From the NCBI GenBank assembly GCA_020205615.1, contig CM035160.1:3264437-3328436 (forward strand): a DNA stretch of 64,000 nucleotides, in the 5' to 3' direction. This document shows positions 10,953-23,967 of the stretch, piece after piece. The position numbers and the translations under genes are program-made. Under the pieces are notes generated by a model. The model did not search any database and was not told the origin of the DNA. It was given only the letters and a program-made list of their open reading frames with translations. The stretch is from Panax quinquefolius (lineage: Eukaryota > Streptophyta > Magnoliopsida > Apiales > Araliaceae). Each line of letters opens with the position of its first letter. The stretch's first letter is position 1.

Positions 10953-13900
10953 ATGGTGAGAGGATTACTGAGCAAGCTTGCTTCTAAATCTCTCTCTTTA
11001 GGCGGAAAATGGCAGCAACAGCAGCTCCGTCGTCTCAACATCCATGAATTTCAGGTCACTACTCTCCAGTCCTTATCCATACACAATAAGTTTGTATTAT
11101 ATCATGTATTTGCACAATTGTATGAGCAGTGATGTATATTTCTGAAACTGATAGATCTAGTGATTTTTTGTATAGCAGGGAGCTGAATTGATGGAAAAAT
11201 ATGGTATAAATGTTCCCAAAGGTGTTGCTGTTTCTTCTGTTGAGGAAGTCAGAAAAGTCGTCCAGGATGTTTTCCCAAAGGAAAATGAGGTAAAACTTTT
11301 CCACAAAATTTAGAATTTAAATTTAGGGAATTCATATGTTTAATCTAAGATCATACAACCAGTTATTTGAATAGTTGCAGGGAAAAAAAGAAGAAGTGAA
11401 TAATACCTTAAGTGGGTCAATTTTATTTTAGTCCTAGTTCTGTGTTATTATGTATTTAGGTTTCAAATTGAGAATATAGCGAATAATTATTCAACCTGAG
11501 ATCATCCAATCATCCATTTGAGTAGTTGCAGTGCCAAAGGAAAATGTAGACAAACTTAACTATTTTAGGCTGAGTTGATTGTTATTATGTATTTATGTCC
11601 CAATTAATTGTAAATTTGATATAATTCATTTTTGAATTGTGGAACCTGAGGGGTTGAATGTGAAAAGGACTAAACTAGTAGTATTGAGTCTATTGACCTT
11701 GTTTGTGGTGCAGTTAGTGGTTAAAAGCCAAATCCTTGCTGGTGGAAGGGGCCTGGGAACATTCAAAAGTGGTTTTAAGGGTGGAGTTCACATTGTCAAG
11801 GCTGACAAGGTTGAAGAGACGGCTGGTATTACTCTCTTTAAACAGAACTTATGTTGTGGGCTTCCTTCCCACCCCCCGCCCCTTCTTCTGTGTTTCAGTT
11901 GGTATCTATATTGTTGTTTATATGCATGATTGTGATGAAGCTTGCTTCTGACACGAATTTAAATACTGATCGATTATTTATAAAATTTGGTATCTAGACG
12001 CTTTGTAGGAGCTTAAAGGAAATCTTTATTGCAATTTAATGTGTGCAAATTTGTGACATCTAAAATAGTTTATTTGGACGTGCTAATCTCAGGCAAATGT
12101 TTGTCTTTGATGCACAAATTAATGCGACACGCATTACCTTTTTTTATATTGGCAAAATAGTTGGTGATATTACTGATCATGCATGAGAATCTTTGAGTTG
12201 ATGATATGTTAGTATAATGCGGGACCTTGTATTTCTTGTTATTTAGGGAAGATGCTTGGTCAAACACTTGTCACTAAACAAAGTGGTCCCCAAGGAAAAG
12301 TTGTCAGCAAGGTTAGTTTGTTATTTCTTTCCAACTATATTTGTTAACTTGTTGCCTCACAAAATGCTAGAGTTACAAATTTGACTTTTGTATACATGGA
12401 CATGATACGATCATCAGAGATCATGCTTCATGGATTTGAATCAAATTAATATAGTTCAACCTGCTAGTATATAATACTAATGAAAGTAATATTGTAGGTC
12501 ATTAGAATTAGGGTCCATCTTCTCCATGTTTAACTGTTCTCACTTCTTTAGAATGCAAAGGAGGATTTTTTTTCTGTATTGAATGCCTGTGCATCACTAC
12601 TTCACACTGTACTAAAGATTTGATTTTTAGATTGACAATTTGGCGGTCATTTTGTTAAATGGCGACAGAAATGTTAGAGCCGATGTTCCTTTTCGAAGAT
12701 ATTTGATCTTGACTAACTGAAGAAAAATGAAATTCAATTGATATAACAATGGTCGGTGAGTAGAGAAATAGTGGGAGGATGATAATGTTATGCTCATTTG
12801 ACATTCAGCTGATAATAGTCAAAATAATCGTGTGCGTTCAAAATTTGATCCTGGTAGTTAGTCAATTTAAAATTGTATTAAATTCTGATATAACGAGTAT
12901 TTAGTTTTCTATTCTTTTGGCTTGAGGTTCTAGGTTTACAAATTCTGTTTTGTTAATCTTGGAATCGCACTTTACTCTCGATAGTTAATATAGTGTTTCT
13001 GTTTTATTGCAGGTTTACTTGTGTGAAAAGGTTTCACTTGTGAATGAGATGTACTTTGCTATCACTCTTGACCGTACTACTGCTGGCCCCGTAAGTTGCC
13101 AAGTTTGTGAGGATTATTGCTGAGAATAAGTATTTTATTCATACATAAGATTGCATATATATTTATGGTGTTTCTGAAATTTAACGAACTAGTGATCATA
13201 TTACTAGTGAAAGCAGGCGTAATGTTGCAGGGTTATGTAACATTTTATCACGTGAAGCCCATCGTGTTAACTGCTAACTAAGGTGGCATTTTCTGTTTTC
13301 CAGCTTATAATTGCTTGTCGAAAGGGAGGGACAAGCATCGAAGACCTTGCAGAGAAGTTTCCAGACATGATAATAAAGGCATCTTTTTCTGTTTTCTTTC
13401 AACTTGCTACCAACATATCTCTTGCTTTCCTGCTATATTGTCTTTGACTTGCATAATTGATTCACCAATTGTTATTATGCAGGTACCTATTGATGTTTTT
13501 AAAGGAATTACAGATGAAGATGCTGCCAAGGCTGTAGATGGCTTGGCTCCCCAAGTTGCTGACAAGAAGGAATCAATGGAGCAAGTGAAAAAGTTATATA
13601 AACTTTTTTGTGATTGTGACTGCACGATGTTGGAAGTATGCATTTTGTCCATAATTATTATTACTTGGTAACGTATATTCTCGTGCATTTGACTAAGTTT
13701 GAACCTTCTTTGGACAGATTAATCCCCTTGCAGAGACTTCTGATAACAAGATGGTAGCTGCTGATGCCAAACTAAACTTTGACGACAATGCTTATTTCCG
13801 CCAGAAAGAGATTTTTGCTCTTCGTGATCCATCACAGGAGGATCCTCGTGAGGTACGGCTATTCCTTGTGCATTTATTATGTAACTGATGACACTGCTTA

Positions 13901-15100
13901 ATCCATGCTTGTGTTGTGATAAAGGTAACCCCGATAGTTGGTTTTATTCATAATTTATTTACCAAAATGAAGTGTGGAATAGTGTGAAGTTCAAGTGGGA
14001 CTGTTAAAACTAACATCAACCACCCCTTCCCACACAATGAAAATAATGAAAATGTGAGTTGCAGGCTTTTATTGGTTAACAAGAAAAGTGATAACCCTTC
14101 TTTATGACGTTTTTGTTGGGGTTTTGGCTTCTGGCAGGTTGCTGCTGCAAAAGCAGATTTGAACTATATTGGGTTAGATGGAGAAATTGGCTGCATGGTG
14201 AATGGTGCTGGTTTGGCAATGGCTACCATGGATATAATCAAGTTACATGGAGGAACCCCTGCCAATTTTCTGGATGTAGGTGGAAATGCTTCTGAAAGCC
14301 AGGTAACTAGTACTGTTTCTTAGGTCGTAATTGATCCATATCGTCACTGGAAACAAATGCACGCACTTCCTTCCTTGTTTTCTCTCATTTTGTTTTTTTA
14401 TTGTTGGTCATAATTATTGTTGCTCAGATAATGATAAATAAAATGGCATGGTTGCCATTATTCTGATGAAAATGCTGATTAGTCTGACTTCTCGCGCTCT
14501 GGCCATTGCTCTCAATTTACTTGACCTTATTATTAATTCCGTGGGGCAGGTTGTGGAGGCATTTAAAATTTTGACCTCAGATGAGAAGGTGAAAGCAATT
14601 TTGGTGAACATATTTGGAGGAATAATGAAGTGTGATGTTATAGCTAGCGGAATTGTGAATGCTGCTAAACATGTGAGTGTTGCATGAGACCTTCATAACA
14701 ATTGCAATTTATTGTCGACTACTTCTCTTACTGAGTTGATTTGCTCTTGTCATGCTGTATCTCGATAATAACCCCACAGTTGTATACTTGAACATGTATT
14801 TTCTAACAGTAATTTGTGTCTAGGTTGCTTTAAAGGTACCAGTTGTAGTTCGTCTTGAGGGCACCAATGTTGACCAAGGGAAGAGGATTCTAAAGGTTAA
14901 TGTGAAACTCAATTTTCTCTGTAATCACAAGAATAGAAACTTTGTGTGTAAAGGAGTTAATGGTGTAATAAAAACACAAGGGACCAAAATTTCAACTGAT
15001 GAATATAAGTCTTTATCTGCAGGAAAGCGGGATGACTTTGATTACGGCAGAGGATCTGGATGATGCAGCCGAGAAAGCAGTTAAAGCAGCTGCTAGTTGA
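10953..15100 (+). CDS. SUCLA2: Succinate-CoA ligase [ADP-forming] subunit beta, mitochondrial
   Basis: Twelve exons join in frame to 422 residues: 10953-11054, 11179-11289, 11714-11825, 12247-12311, 13013-13090, 13304-13378, 13483-13635, 13718-13852, 14138-14302, 14550-14672, 14824-14895 and 15023-15100. With the alpha subunit it converts succinyl-CoA to succinate with ATP formation in the TCA cycle. The first ~25 residues are basic and Ser/Leu-rich like a mitochondrial presequence. The ATP-grasp domain shows [13 protein letters not shown] and GFKGGVHIV, with INPLAET and [12 protein letters not shown] further on. The CoA-ligase domain shows [31 protein letters not shown] and [15 protein letters not shown]. 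Length matches the plant family (about 420). The intron after exon 6 begins with GC, not GT (see findings). The gene looks intact. Confidence 0.97.
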
Positions 15101-15815
15101 GGAACTCCACAAGACTACAACCGTTTTGCTTCAACTTGATTATTTTTGTGCGAATCTGATGCAGTATTCAGACCATAACATCTAGTTTCACCTGATGTTT
15201 GATAAATGTAAAGAAAATATGCTTCTTTCAGTAAACAATGACGACTCTTCAATTAGAAAGGTGGTCTTCAGGTTGATGCTTTTTCCTTATAGCCTTTCAG
15301 GGAAGTATACAAATTCTTTATGTTGCTAAACTCGGTTGATGAATCCTAGAAATTACATGAGGTGGGTGTTTTGTCAATGATTTAAAACTTCTGCATTGTA
15401 TTTCACTATACCTACTCCTACTATCTTAAATAGAGTGTAATTCTGCAGATGCCATACAAAACTAACAAAATATGAATTGAGAATATCTTCTTAATGAGCC
15501 GGAACAGCAGCTCTAGCTATAGAGAATGATCCCTCTTTTCCAACAAAGTGGGGAAGGGAAAAAAAAGAATGTCAAAAACTCTCTTGAGAGGCTAAAGCTG
15601 AATCATCTATTTGTGGTTGTAGGACAGGAAAGAATCAATCTGGCGCCTGTGGGCTGTGGCTCAAGTTTCTTTCCTTTTTAGCGTGTGTTGAAATTCACCT
15701 ATGGATTATTCCAGCACAAATCTTGCAATCAGCTAGCAGAGCTCTCCATGGAATACTAAGATTTTTTATTTATTTTATTTTTAACTAAACCCAAAATATA
15801 TGTATCTGTAGTGGG

Positions 15816-15865
<50 letters not shown>

Positions 15866-16094
15866 CCTTTTACACTAATATTCGTTGAATTTTACAAAAT
15901 AAATCTTATGGGATAAATAATATTACATACATCATTGGTAAATGCTAAGGTACAAGGAAATCTCAAAATTCTTAATAGACTAAAATGAAGGAGAAAAGGA
16001 ATTAATTTATTCATTACAATAAATTCCTTAGCATCATATCACATTACAAATAGATACAAAATCAAGAAACAGATAAATGAATGAATTGTTCATC
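15101..16094. other. Convergent intergenic region with 3' UTRs
   Basis: This lies between the stop codons of the convergent ligase and alcohol oxidase genes. Both 3' UTRs must be here. A pure TA dinucleotide run occupies about 15820-15864. No coding sequence is recognised. Confidence 0.6.
15820..15864. repeat. (TA)n microsatellite
   Basis: An uninterrupted TA dinucleotide run of about 45 bp in the convergent intergenic region. Confidence 0.95.
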
Positions 16095-17950
16095 TCAAAA
16101 TTGGCCTTTCTTCAAGGACACTGCTAGCTTTTTTGAGATGCAATAAGCAATTGAATAGATAGTAATCATAGGATTGACCCCAACTGCACTAGGCAGCAAA
16201 CTGCCATCACAAACAAATAAACCTTTTGCTTCCCAACTTTCCCCATTCTCATCAACTGCACCGTCTGCATCACTGGCACCCATCTTGCAACTCCCCATCT
16301 GGTGTGCTGAGCAGTACAAAGTCCAATGCTCTCCGCTAGACTTGGGCCCTCCAACTGCGGCAACCGTGTCCAAAAACTCATCCACATCCTCACTTTTAAT
16401 CCCATCACATTTCATCCTCTGCCCATCATTCCGAAAAGTGCCCACTTCAACAGCTCCTGCCTCAATCAAGATCCTCAAAGCGCGCCTCACCCCCATTTTA
16501 AGATTCTCTTCATCGTGCTTATTTAAGTTGTATGAAATCCTACCTTCTGTTTTCACTTCCCCTGAACTTTGATCCCTCACCAATCCGAATAAAGTTGCGG
16601 TTCTTGCATATTTTGACATTCTTTCCTTCATATCAAGCCCTGAAACCCATGGTAACAGTGCAGCAAATGAAGCAGGTCCTAATGCAGCAGCTTCTACTAC
16701 AGCCTGAACATTAGATTCTTCAGACTCCATCTTATGGAGTGAAGTAAGAATTCCTCCCTCGTAACATTTCCCTTTGGTTGTTGAAATTGATTCAGGAAAG
16801 TAACCCCAGGCTAATAAAACAGGATGGAGATGAAGATTCCTGCCAATATTTTTGTTCTTTAAGCCACTAGAAATCATTAGTGGGGGTGTCGAAAGAGCAC
16901 CACACGCAGAAACTGTTACGCGTGCCTCAATCTGCAGCTTCTTTGTTATGTTCTTATTTACAGCATTTGCAATCACTCCCAAGCATCTCTTTTTAGACCC
17001 TCCATACTCGTTCTTCTCCAATATAAATTTCTCTGCTTTAACACCAGTTAAGATTACTGCCCCATTGTCAACAGCATCAACTAACCATGTAGAATCAGCC
17101 CCTTTCTTATCTCCTGTCTTGCAACCATATGAACAAGAACCACAATAATGATCTTCAGGTGAATTCCTTGGAATTCTCTCAACTTTCAAACCAAGATTTT
17201 CACACCCTTTTCTAAGTACTTGGTTTTGAAATCCTTCCTCCGGACAATTCTCTGTAACACCAATTCTTTTACTCACAACATTCATGGCATCTTGATAATC
17301 CGAGCTCCCAAATATTGGTAGTTTTTGCTCGACAGCCCAATTCTTGAGAACAAAATCCGGGGTTCTAAGGGAAGCTGACCAATTCACGGCTGAGCCACCT
17401 CCAACTGTTGATCCTGCTCTAATCTGCACTCTTCCATCAACTGTTGATAAAACTCCACCCGATTCATATAGTTCAGTCATTGAAGGTCCTTCAATGGAGG
17501 AATAATCTTGTGGCACAAAATAGTTCCCTTTCTCAAGAACAAGAACTTTTTGACCAGAACTTGCAAGAACTGCAGCTGCAATTCCTCCTCCACAACCAGA
17601 ACCAACAATGACAACATCACATTTGATACGATATGTTGCATTGTCCTCTATGACTTCTAGGCCTTTTTGGGTGAGGGATTCTAATAAGGTTAAGCCATTA
17701 ACATCCTTGGTTTCTATAATACCCTTTTCAAGAGGTCTCTCCTTCTGTAGTTTGCTCAGTTTTTCTTCATTGTCTACCTGGTATCCAATTGCTTCACATG
17801 CTGGATTTTTAGAATTTTCATCAATCTGCAGCAAATTAATATTACCCTCTTAGAAAACAAATCAAACTTAATATCTGACTTCTTTCAATATATGGAGCAA
17901 TTACTAACTTTTCCTCAAATAAGTGGAATAAATGTACACAGAAATAAGTG

Positions 17951-17992
<42 letters not shown>

Positions 17993-18905
17993 CAGCAGAG
18001 ACTGAACAACAGCCACCATAAATATTGTCACATAAAGTTCAATCATTTCCTTTAATGTCCAAAAAAAAGGAAATGACAAAGCTTGTGGGACTGACATATT
18101 AAAGGGTGACCAACTGAAGTTGCTAATAACTTTTAAGTAATTAATTATAGCAAATATAAGATAATGTACAAAACAAGGAAATTAAGATGAAGGTTGAGAC
18201 GATACTTACCCAAGAGTAAGTTGTGTAGCAGCACAAAACTTTAAGCAGAACAAATACCACTCTAATTGGAACCAAAAAAGTCTGGGTAGACCATTTTTGG
18301 AGAATCTTCTCTCTCTGGTTCAAGGGTAATTCTGAAAACTTGTGAATAAATGGCCACCTCCAATCTAAACAAACAAACCCACAAAGCAATAAAGATCCCA
18401 ATCTGGTTGAAAGAAGCTTCAGAACTATGCTTATCAAGATCACAGCTTCAGGTAAAATCCTCTTCACCATTGTCTCTGCAACCTATATATATCCACCATT
18501 CAAGATAAAGAAAACCAATCAAAAAAATTATTACTTTTCCCCCATGAATTCCTGCAAATTGATTTATAAAAGTCAAAAATGTATAGGTAGTAAAATCTTG
18601 ATAAAAAAAAAAAATACCTCATCTGGGATTGGAGATTGAGAGGCTGAAAGTTTGGAGAATGTGAGAAGATGATCAGGTGAGTGGTGTTGATTAATGGCGA
18701 AGGCATTGGGTGGCAGGGGAGGGATGAAAGCTTCACAAATGGAAGACAGTGTTTGGATTTGAGATGAAGAAAAACCATGCTTGTACCTCTTGGACTCATC
18801 ATCATCTCTTCTACCTCCTCTTAACAATGGATGATGAATACTAATACTATTATCATTACTACTATTACTATTACTATTACTACTAATCTTTTTTTCTCCT
18901 TCCAT
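16095..18905 (-). CDS. FAO4B: Long-chain fatty alcohol oxidase (GMC oxidoreductase, FAO family)
   Basis: Three exons join in frame: 18618-18905, 18210-18482 and 16095-17825, giving 763 residues, the usual size for plant FAOs. The enzyme oxidises long-chain alcohols to aldehydes with release of hydrogen peroxide, using FAD, and is membrane bound. A polar Ser/Asn-rich N-terminus is followed by two hydrophobic segments in exon 2 (about residues 105-125 and 165-185). The FAD dinucleotide-binding motif [16 protein letters not shown] is at about 258-273, and [19 protein letters not shown] is the GMC signature. The C-terminal domain carries [30 protein letters not shown]. The start is the Met of MEGEKK. 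The reading frame extends 13 codons further upstream but has no ATG there. The symbol rests on resemblance of gene order to Arabidopsis. Other FAO members cannot be excluded. Confidence 0.93.
17952..17990. repeat. (TA)n microsatellite in alcohol oxidase intron 2
   Basis: A pure AT dinucleotide run inside the intron between exons 2 and 3 of the FAO gene. Confidence 0.95.
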
Positions 18906-19167
18906 TTTTTCTGCTTTGTTAGTTCCGCCTTTGTTCTTCTTCAACTCACTACCCTACTACCACAACCAACAACTACAAGAACATTTTTTTGTATTTATTG
19001 GTGAGTAAGGACATCATTTTTGACTCATACCTGCGTTAGGGCCATAACGTTGTAATATACCAACTTAACTCAACGTGGGGCATGCAACAACCTAACCTAT
19101 ATTTATACTTATTGACTAATAAAATAAGAAAACTGATAAATTCACAATAGAAAATAATATCGAAGAA

Positions 19168-19828
19168 TGTTGGGTCGTGATATTTCCCATCGTAAGAATT
19201 GAATGGATTTACTTATTAGGTTAGTCCAACCGGTCTTCACTATAGGGTGTTGATGTTATTGGGCTTAGTCATTACCTTATTTTACATTAAGTCCTTACAA
19301 GATCGGATCGAATTCGGTGGATTGGCCCATCATATATTTTAATATCTATTACTTTGACAGTAATGATGAAAAAGCATGATGGTTGATTTTTATTCTCGCC
19401 ATGCTTTAATGTGGATGGGATCTGGTGACGGTAGGTGGCAAAAAAAAGCGGTGACCAAAGGTAGTAAGTAGGCATGATGGCGGTGGCGTGACCCGATTAG
19501 ATCATGTAGAACATGTGTCAGGAAGTAGTGGGTGTGTACGATGGCAAAGGCGAAGAGAGTATAACCTATCAACTAAGTCTTCACAAACAGGTACCTTCTC
19601 ATATACATTCATATTCACATATACACACCACTGAGGATTATTATCTCTCTCAATACACAAGACATTACATCCTCCATTGGTTAACCTTGTGAACACGTAT
19701 ACTGACTCTCACGCCTGACCTATCCCCCGGCGGTTCGGCCGTCAAGCTTGTGGTGTTTATCGTGTTTACTGTGCAGGATCAGGGCGTCTTACGTGATTGA
19801 GATGTTGGAGAAGATCTTGACGTTAACA
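19168..19828 (+). repeat. 5' LTR of the non-autonomous element
   Basis: It starts TGTTGGGTCGTGATATTT and ends GACGTTAACA. The central part (about 19560-19690) is almost identical to 28315-28450 of the 3' LTR, while the outer parts have diverged. Its left end is 262 bp from the start codon of the alcohol oxidase gene, which is transcribed the other way. Confidence 0.9.
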
Positions 19829-19847
19829 TTGGTGCTAGAAGGAGGGC
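19829..19847 (+). other. Primer binding site
   Basis: TTGGTGCTAGAAGGAGGGC abuts the LTR end. It differs at one base from the site in the element at 1-6125. Confidence 0.8.
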
Positions 19848-20294
19848 TTTTCTAGTGTTCTTGAGTTATCAATCACAATATTTCCAGTTGTTCTACATCG
19901 GAAGTTATAGCACAAATCAGGGGGTTCTCGTTCGAGAGCCCACGGCGAAACCCGAAGATGGTTGGTCTTCTTTTCTTGACAAAGAGCATGATCGTGGTAG
20001 AAAAGGCAAGTAAAAGGCACCCCACTTTAGAACTCCACGACCAAAGTGGTCGGCTAATGAAGATGGTGGACGAAACGGATAGAGCTTTGGAGGTTCTCTT
20101 GGAGCGGAGCGAGGAGGTAGCTGAGCAGAGCAAGGATATAGATGTGCAGATTCATCGGATAGTCAAGCTGAAGGACAAAGCGTTCAATTATGTCCAGTCT
20201 GAAAGATGTGGTACGCCTAAAGATGGACAACCGTGAGTTAGAAAGCAGTCTATACACTTTGAGGACATGTCTCAAGGTGATCCTCATAACCAAA

Positions 20295-20552
20295 GAAGAC
20301 CAAACAACCATCTTCCTGATTGACCGAAGAGGGTATTCCGCCCTATTGGTCTTCAGGATTATGGTCGAAGCAGAGTAGATGAAGACCCAACACCCATCTT
20401 CCTGATTGACTGAAGAAGGGTATTCTGCCCTATTGGTCTTCGGGATTATGGTCGAAGAAGAGTAGATGAAGACCCAAAAGCCATTTTCCGATTGGTGAAG
20501 AAGAAGGTATTACGCCTATTGGTCTTGGGATTATAGTCGAAGCAGAGACCGA
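20295..20552 (+). repeat. Three tandem copies of an ~86-bp unit
   Basis: Copies start at GAAGAC at 20295, 20381 and 20468. Each contains a Leu/Ile-type segment TCTTCCTGATTGAC (degenerate in copy 3), a CCTATTGGTCTTC core and GGATTATGGTCGAAG. The 86-87 bp period is not a multiple of three throughout, so the array is unlikely to be coding. Confidence 0.88.
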
Positions 20553-21427
20553 AGCCCGCACTCCACGAGAATCCAATGAGGGCACCGCCATACATGGATA
20601 CTCGTCTTGGAGATGCCCGGCCTAAAGCTGCGAGTTCGAATGGAAAAAGACAAGACTATTCGGAAGAGACTTTGAGAAGGTTTATGTCAAATCGGCAGAA
20701 AGATGTTTGCCAATCTTTGAGTACGTGGAAAGGGTCGAAGAATGCTAAGACGTTTAGTGGACTTGAACGTGAAACGCGCTTTCAGGAATAAACGACTTAT
20801 CTTTATTCGGTGCCTTTGTTGGTGAAGCCCGCTCCTCTTTGAGATATATTATTTGTATCGATGACTAGTTCGTTGTGATAGGAAGCAGTTTTAGTGCGAG
20901 AAGTTGGGGTAAGCAAGACCCGGTTTCTTATATGTAAGCCGTGTCCTTAGGGATGAAGAAATAAGATGACGATAGTTATGGAGAATCGAAGAGTCGGACA
21001 AAACCGAATTCTGATGCTTGGCGAGAATCGAATTCGTGGGCGTTGTTTCATGGACGGGTATTCTACTTTGGACTCATCTCCCACTATTGAGGAATTTTGG
21101 GTGCCGTCAAGAAAGCTGCAGATGTTCTTCGGAGGGTTAATATGGGTATTTGTGTCGACTAAATAGTTCGATCCCATGACCACCAAAAGGCTATATTCGA
21201 TTTTATCTCATATACCTCTTGTTATCTGGGGGGTAGTCATCATCTGGGTCCATTGCCTAGGGATCATGTTAATGAGCGCCACCGTGGAAATCGAAGTTTG
21301 AAGCATTCATGAGGGAGCTCGGTAGCTCATCCATAGTCTGACATGCACGGGCAGATGCCACCTCGGTGTTAGGAGGTTCGGGTGGACTCGCTGTCCATTC
21401 GATGGTAGCCTTTTCGGCAGGTGGTCC

Positions 21428-21720
21428 TTTAGACCTTGTCAGGCCCTTCGTGGTAGGCAAGTGTCATCCTTAAGACGTTGCCAGGCCCTGCGTGGTAGGC
21501 AATTGTCGACATTTAGACCTTGTCAGACCCTTCGTGGTAGGCAAGTGTCATCCTTAAGACGTTGTCAGGCCCTGCGTGGTAGGCAATTTTCGACATTTAG
21601 ACCTTGTCAGGCCCTTCGTGGTAGGCAAGTGTCATCCTTAAGAAGTTGTCAGGCCCTGCGTGGTAGGCAATTGTCGACATTTAGACCTTGTCAGGCCCTT
21701 CGTGGTAGGCAAACGTCATC
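21428..21720 (+). repeat. 84-bp tandem repeat array (dimer of ~42-bp halves)
   Basis: TTTAGACCTTGTCAG recurs at 21428, 21512, 21596 and 21680, an exact 84-bp period. Each unit is two related halves ending in CGTGGTAGGCAA, one with CCCTTCGTGG and one with CCCTGCGTGG. A longer block around it (from TTAGGAGGTTCGG at about 21367) recurs at about 21725. The 42-bp half keeps a frame of 14 residues (CQALRGRQ core), but there is no ATG and no known domain. Confidence 0.92.
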
Positions 21721-23967
21721 GACGTTAGGAGGTTCGGATGGACTCGCTGACCATTCGATGGTAGCCTTATTGGCAGGTGGTCCTTTAGACTTTGTCAGAC
21801 CCTTCGTGGTAGGCAAATGTCATCATGTGGGTTTGTTAGGCCCTTAAAGTGTTGAATTCGGGTCACATTATTACTTGATCTTATCTATTATATGACTTGC
21901 TTAGTTATTGACTAACAGTTTAAGATTATACATTTTTCACGTTGATTGATGATGAATTATTGACAAGAAATGGTCAAAGGTGTAATAAGGATAAGAATTT
22001 GTTAATCATATCATTGATGTGACGCCCCCAAAATAGGTATACATCACCCATTCTGAGTTGTCAATACATGGTACAGAAACAACTACAACTTTATTATTAC
22101 AACATATAAGCTGTGAGTTTAAATACGAGATATTGCCATACAGACAATATCCACACGCAAATAAATCCCCATCATAATTATTGATATATTATTTTACAAA
22201 ATGGTGAGGACTACTAAACAACTCTCTCTAGAACCTTCATTCCATACCCCGAGCTAGTACTCCGCTACATTCTCGCTTCTCGAGAGAAGAAAAATGGAAC
22301 AACAAGGAAAAAGGCGAGCTCAACTAGCCCGAAAGAAGAATATTATGACTAAGATAATGTACAATAAATTATCGTTAGTCTTCAACAGGAAAAATCTAAT
22401 AGAATACAATAGACAACAAGTTTTTAAATCAATATTCGCAATGGAAGTAATAATTCATTAGAAGAGTTAAGTAGAGAATGCAAACTACTATCTTCATGTA
22501 TGAATTTAAAAGTTCATCGCCTATCTTTTATCCTCGTAATATCAATCAATATATATCTCGAAATCAAATATTCATCTTTTTGCACTACAAAGCCAAAGAT
22601 ATTCATCGATTGGTCATGTTCATCTAAACACTGTTTCATCTTTTGACTACTGGGCCAAAGATATTCATCGAAATCATTCATCTTTGCACTTCAAGCCAAA
22701 GATATTCAATAATATCATCATTTAAAAGGCGAGGATGATGAAAAATATTTTTAAAGAAAGCGAATCCAAATTGAAACAAAATGACAAGGATTAAGGATTA
22801 AGGATTCGTACTTTTGTTTTATCCACGTCCAAAAATACCTCAAAAATAATCATAATGGTGTAAAATTCAAAAATGATCAAAACATAGATACTGACAAAGC
22901 TAGTATCCGAATAGATATTTTGGATGAAAAGAAAATTTTTATTTTTCGATGAATAGTCTTAGTGATTAAGTGAATAATCAGAGTATCGTGAATAGTCCGA
23001 TACGTGAATAGTAACTCAAACACCAAAAGTTCCAAATTTGATAAAAACTTCAGATCAATATTTCAACATAATGATATTGAAGAAATAATATCATTAGGAA
23101 AAAAAATATTATCCTTACCTCGAAAGATCAAGATTTCTTAAAAAAAAACAGGATATAAAGCTATGACTTGAACTTGCACCGTATAGCAATACTCAAAGTA
23201 TACTCAAAATACTCACAAGAAATAAACTCGATAATATAGAGAGAAAACTTCAGATTTACGGTGTGATTTTCAATTCTAACCTAAGCACCCTATTTAAAGG
23301 AAATTGCTTAGAACACCAAAAAGCGAAGAAAATTTAATAAAATATTAATAAATTTATATAAATCATACGCAAACTTGGAAATTACGATTTCAAAGATATT
23401 TTGCAACACATGTGCCCACCAACCAACCACAAAAACGTTTTGTTATTTTAAACAATTAAAACTTCCAAAATCAATTATTTGAACTCAAAACTTGATATCA
23501 CCATTATTATATTATTAAAATAATATATTTAAATAAATTATTTTATCGAAAAAGATAAAATATTAAGTTTCAACAATTGTCATTTTAAAAATTTTCTCCA
23601 TCTATATCCACATAAAATCAATATTTTCCTCATCATATAAATCAATAATTAATTATTCATAAATAATATTACAGAATCACGATCTTTGCAACTGGTAGTT
23701 CCGAGAAAGAGGGGGCTTTCAATAAGAATTTCTCACTTCTTGGCGTGCGATTAGGTGACCAAACCTCTCCTTAGAGCAGAACTTTCTAGACATTGCCAAT
23801 AATGTTATCTAATAATATTATTAGGATAATATGAATTATTGCTTCGATAATGAAAAAATCTTGTGTAATGACAATTATTGAAACAACAATGAATATAAAA
23901 TATCAACGTAAAGCAATTATTAAATCAATAAAATATTGAGCGAGTAATTTCTTGTAACCATTATTGA

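Noticed and set aside
17834..17834. Apparent Met start of a 579-residue oxidase frame
   Set aside because: The codon is TTG in intron sequence before the CTGCAG acceptor; the true protein starts at 18905 in exon 1.
21461..21847. Plus-strand reading frame with a 14-residue repeat (CQALRGRQ)
   Set aside because: It opens with GTG, not ATG, and follows a 42-bp DNA repeat; a tandem array with a period divisible by three gives this by chance.
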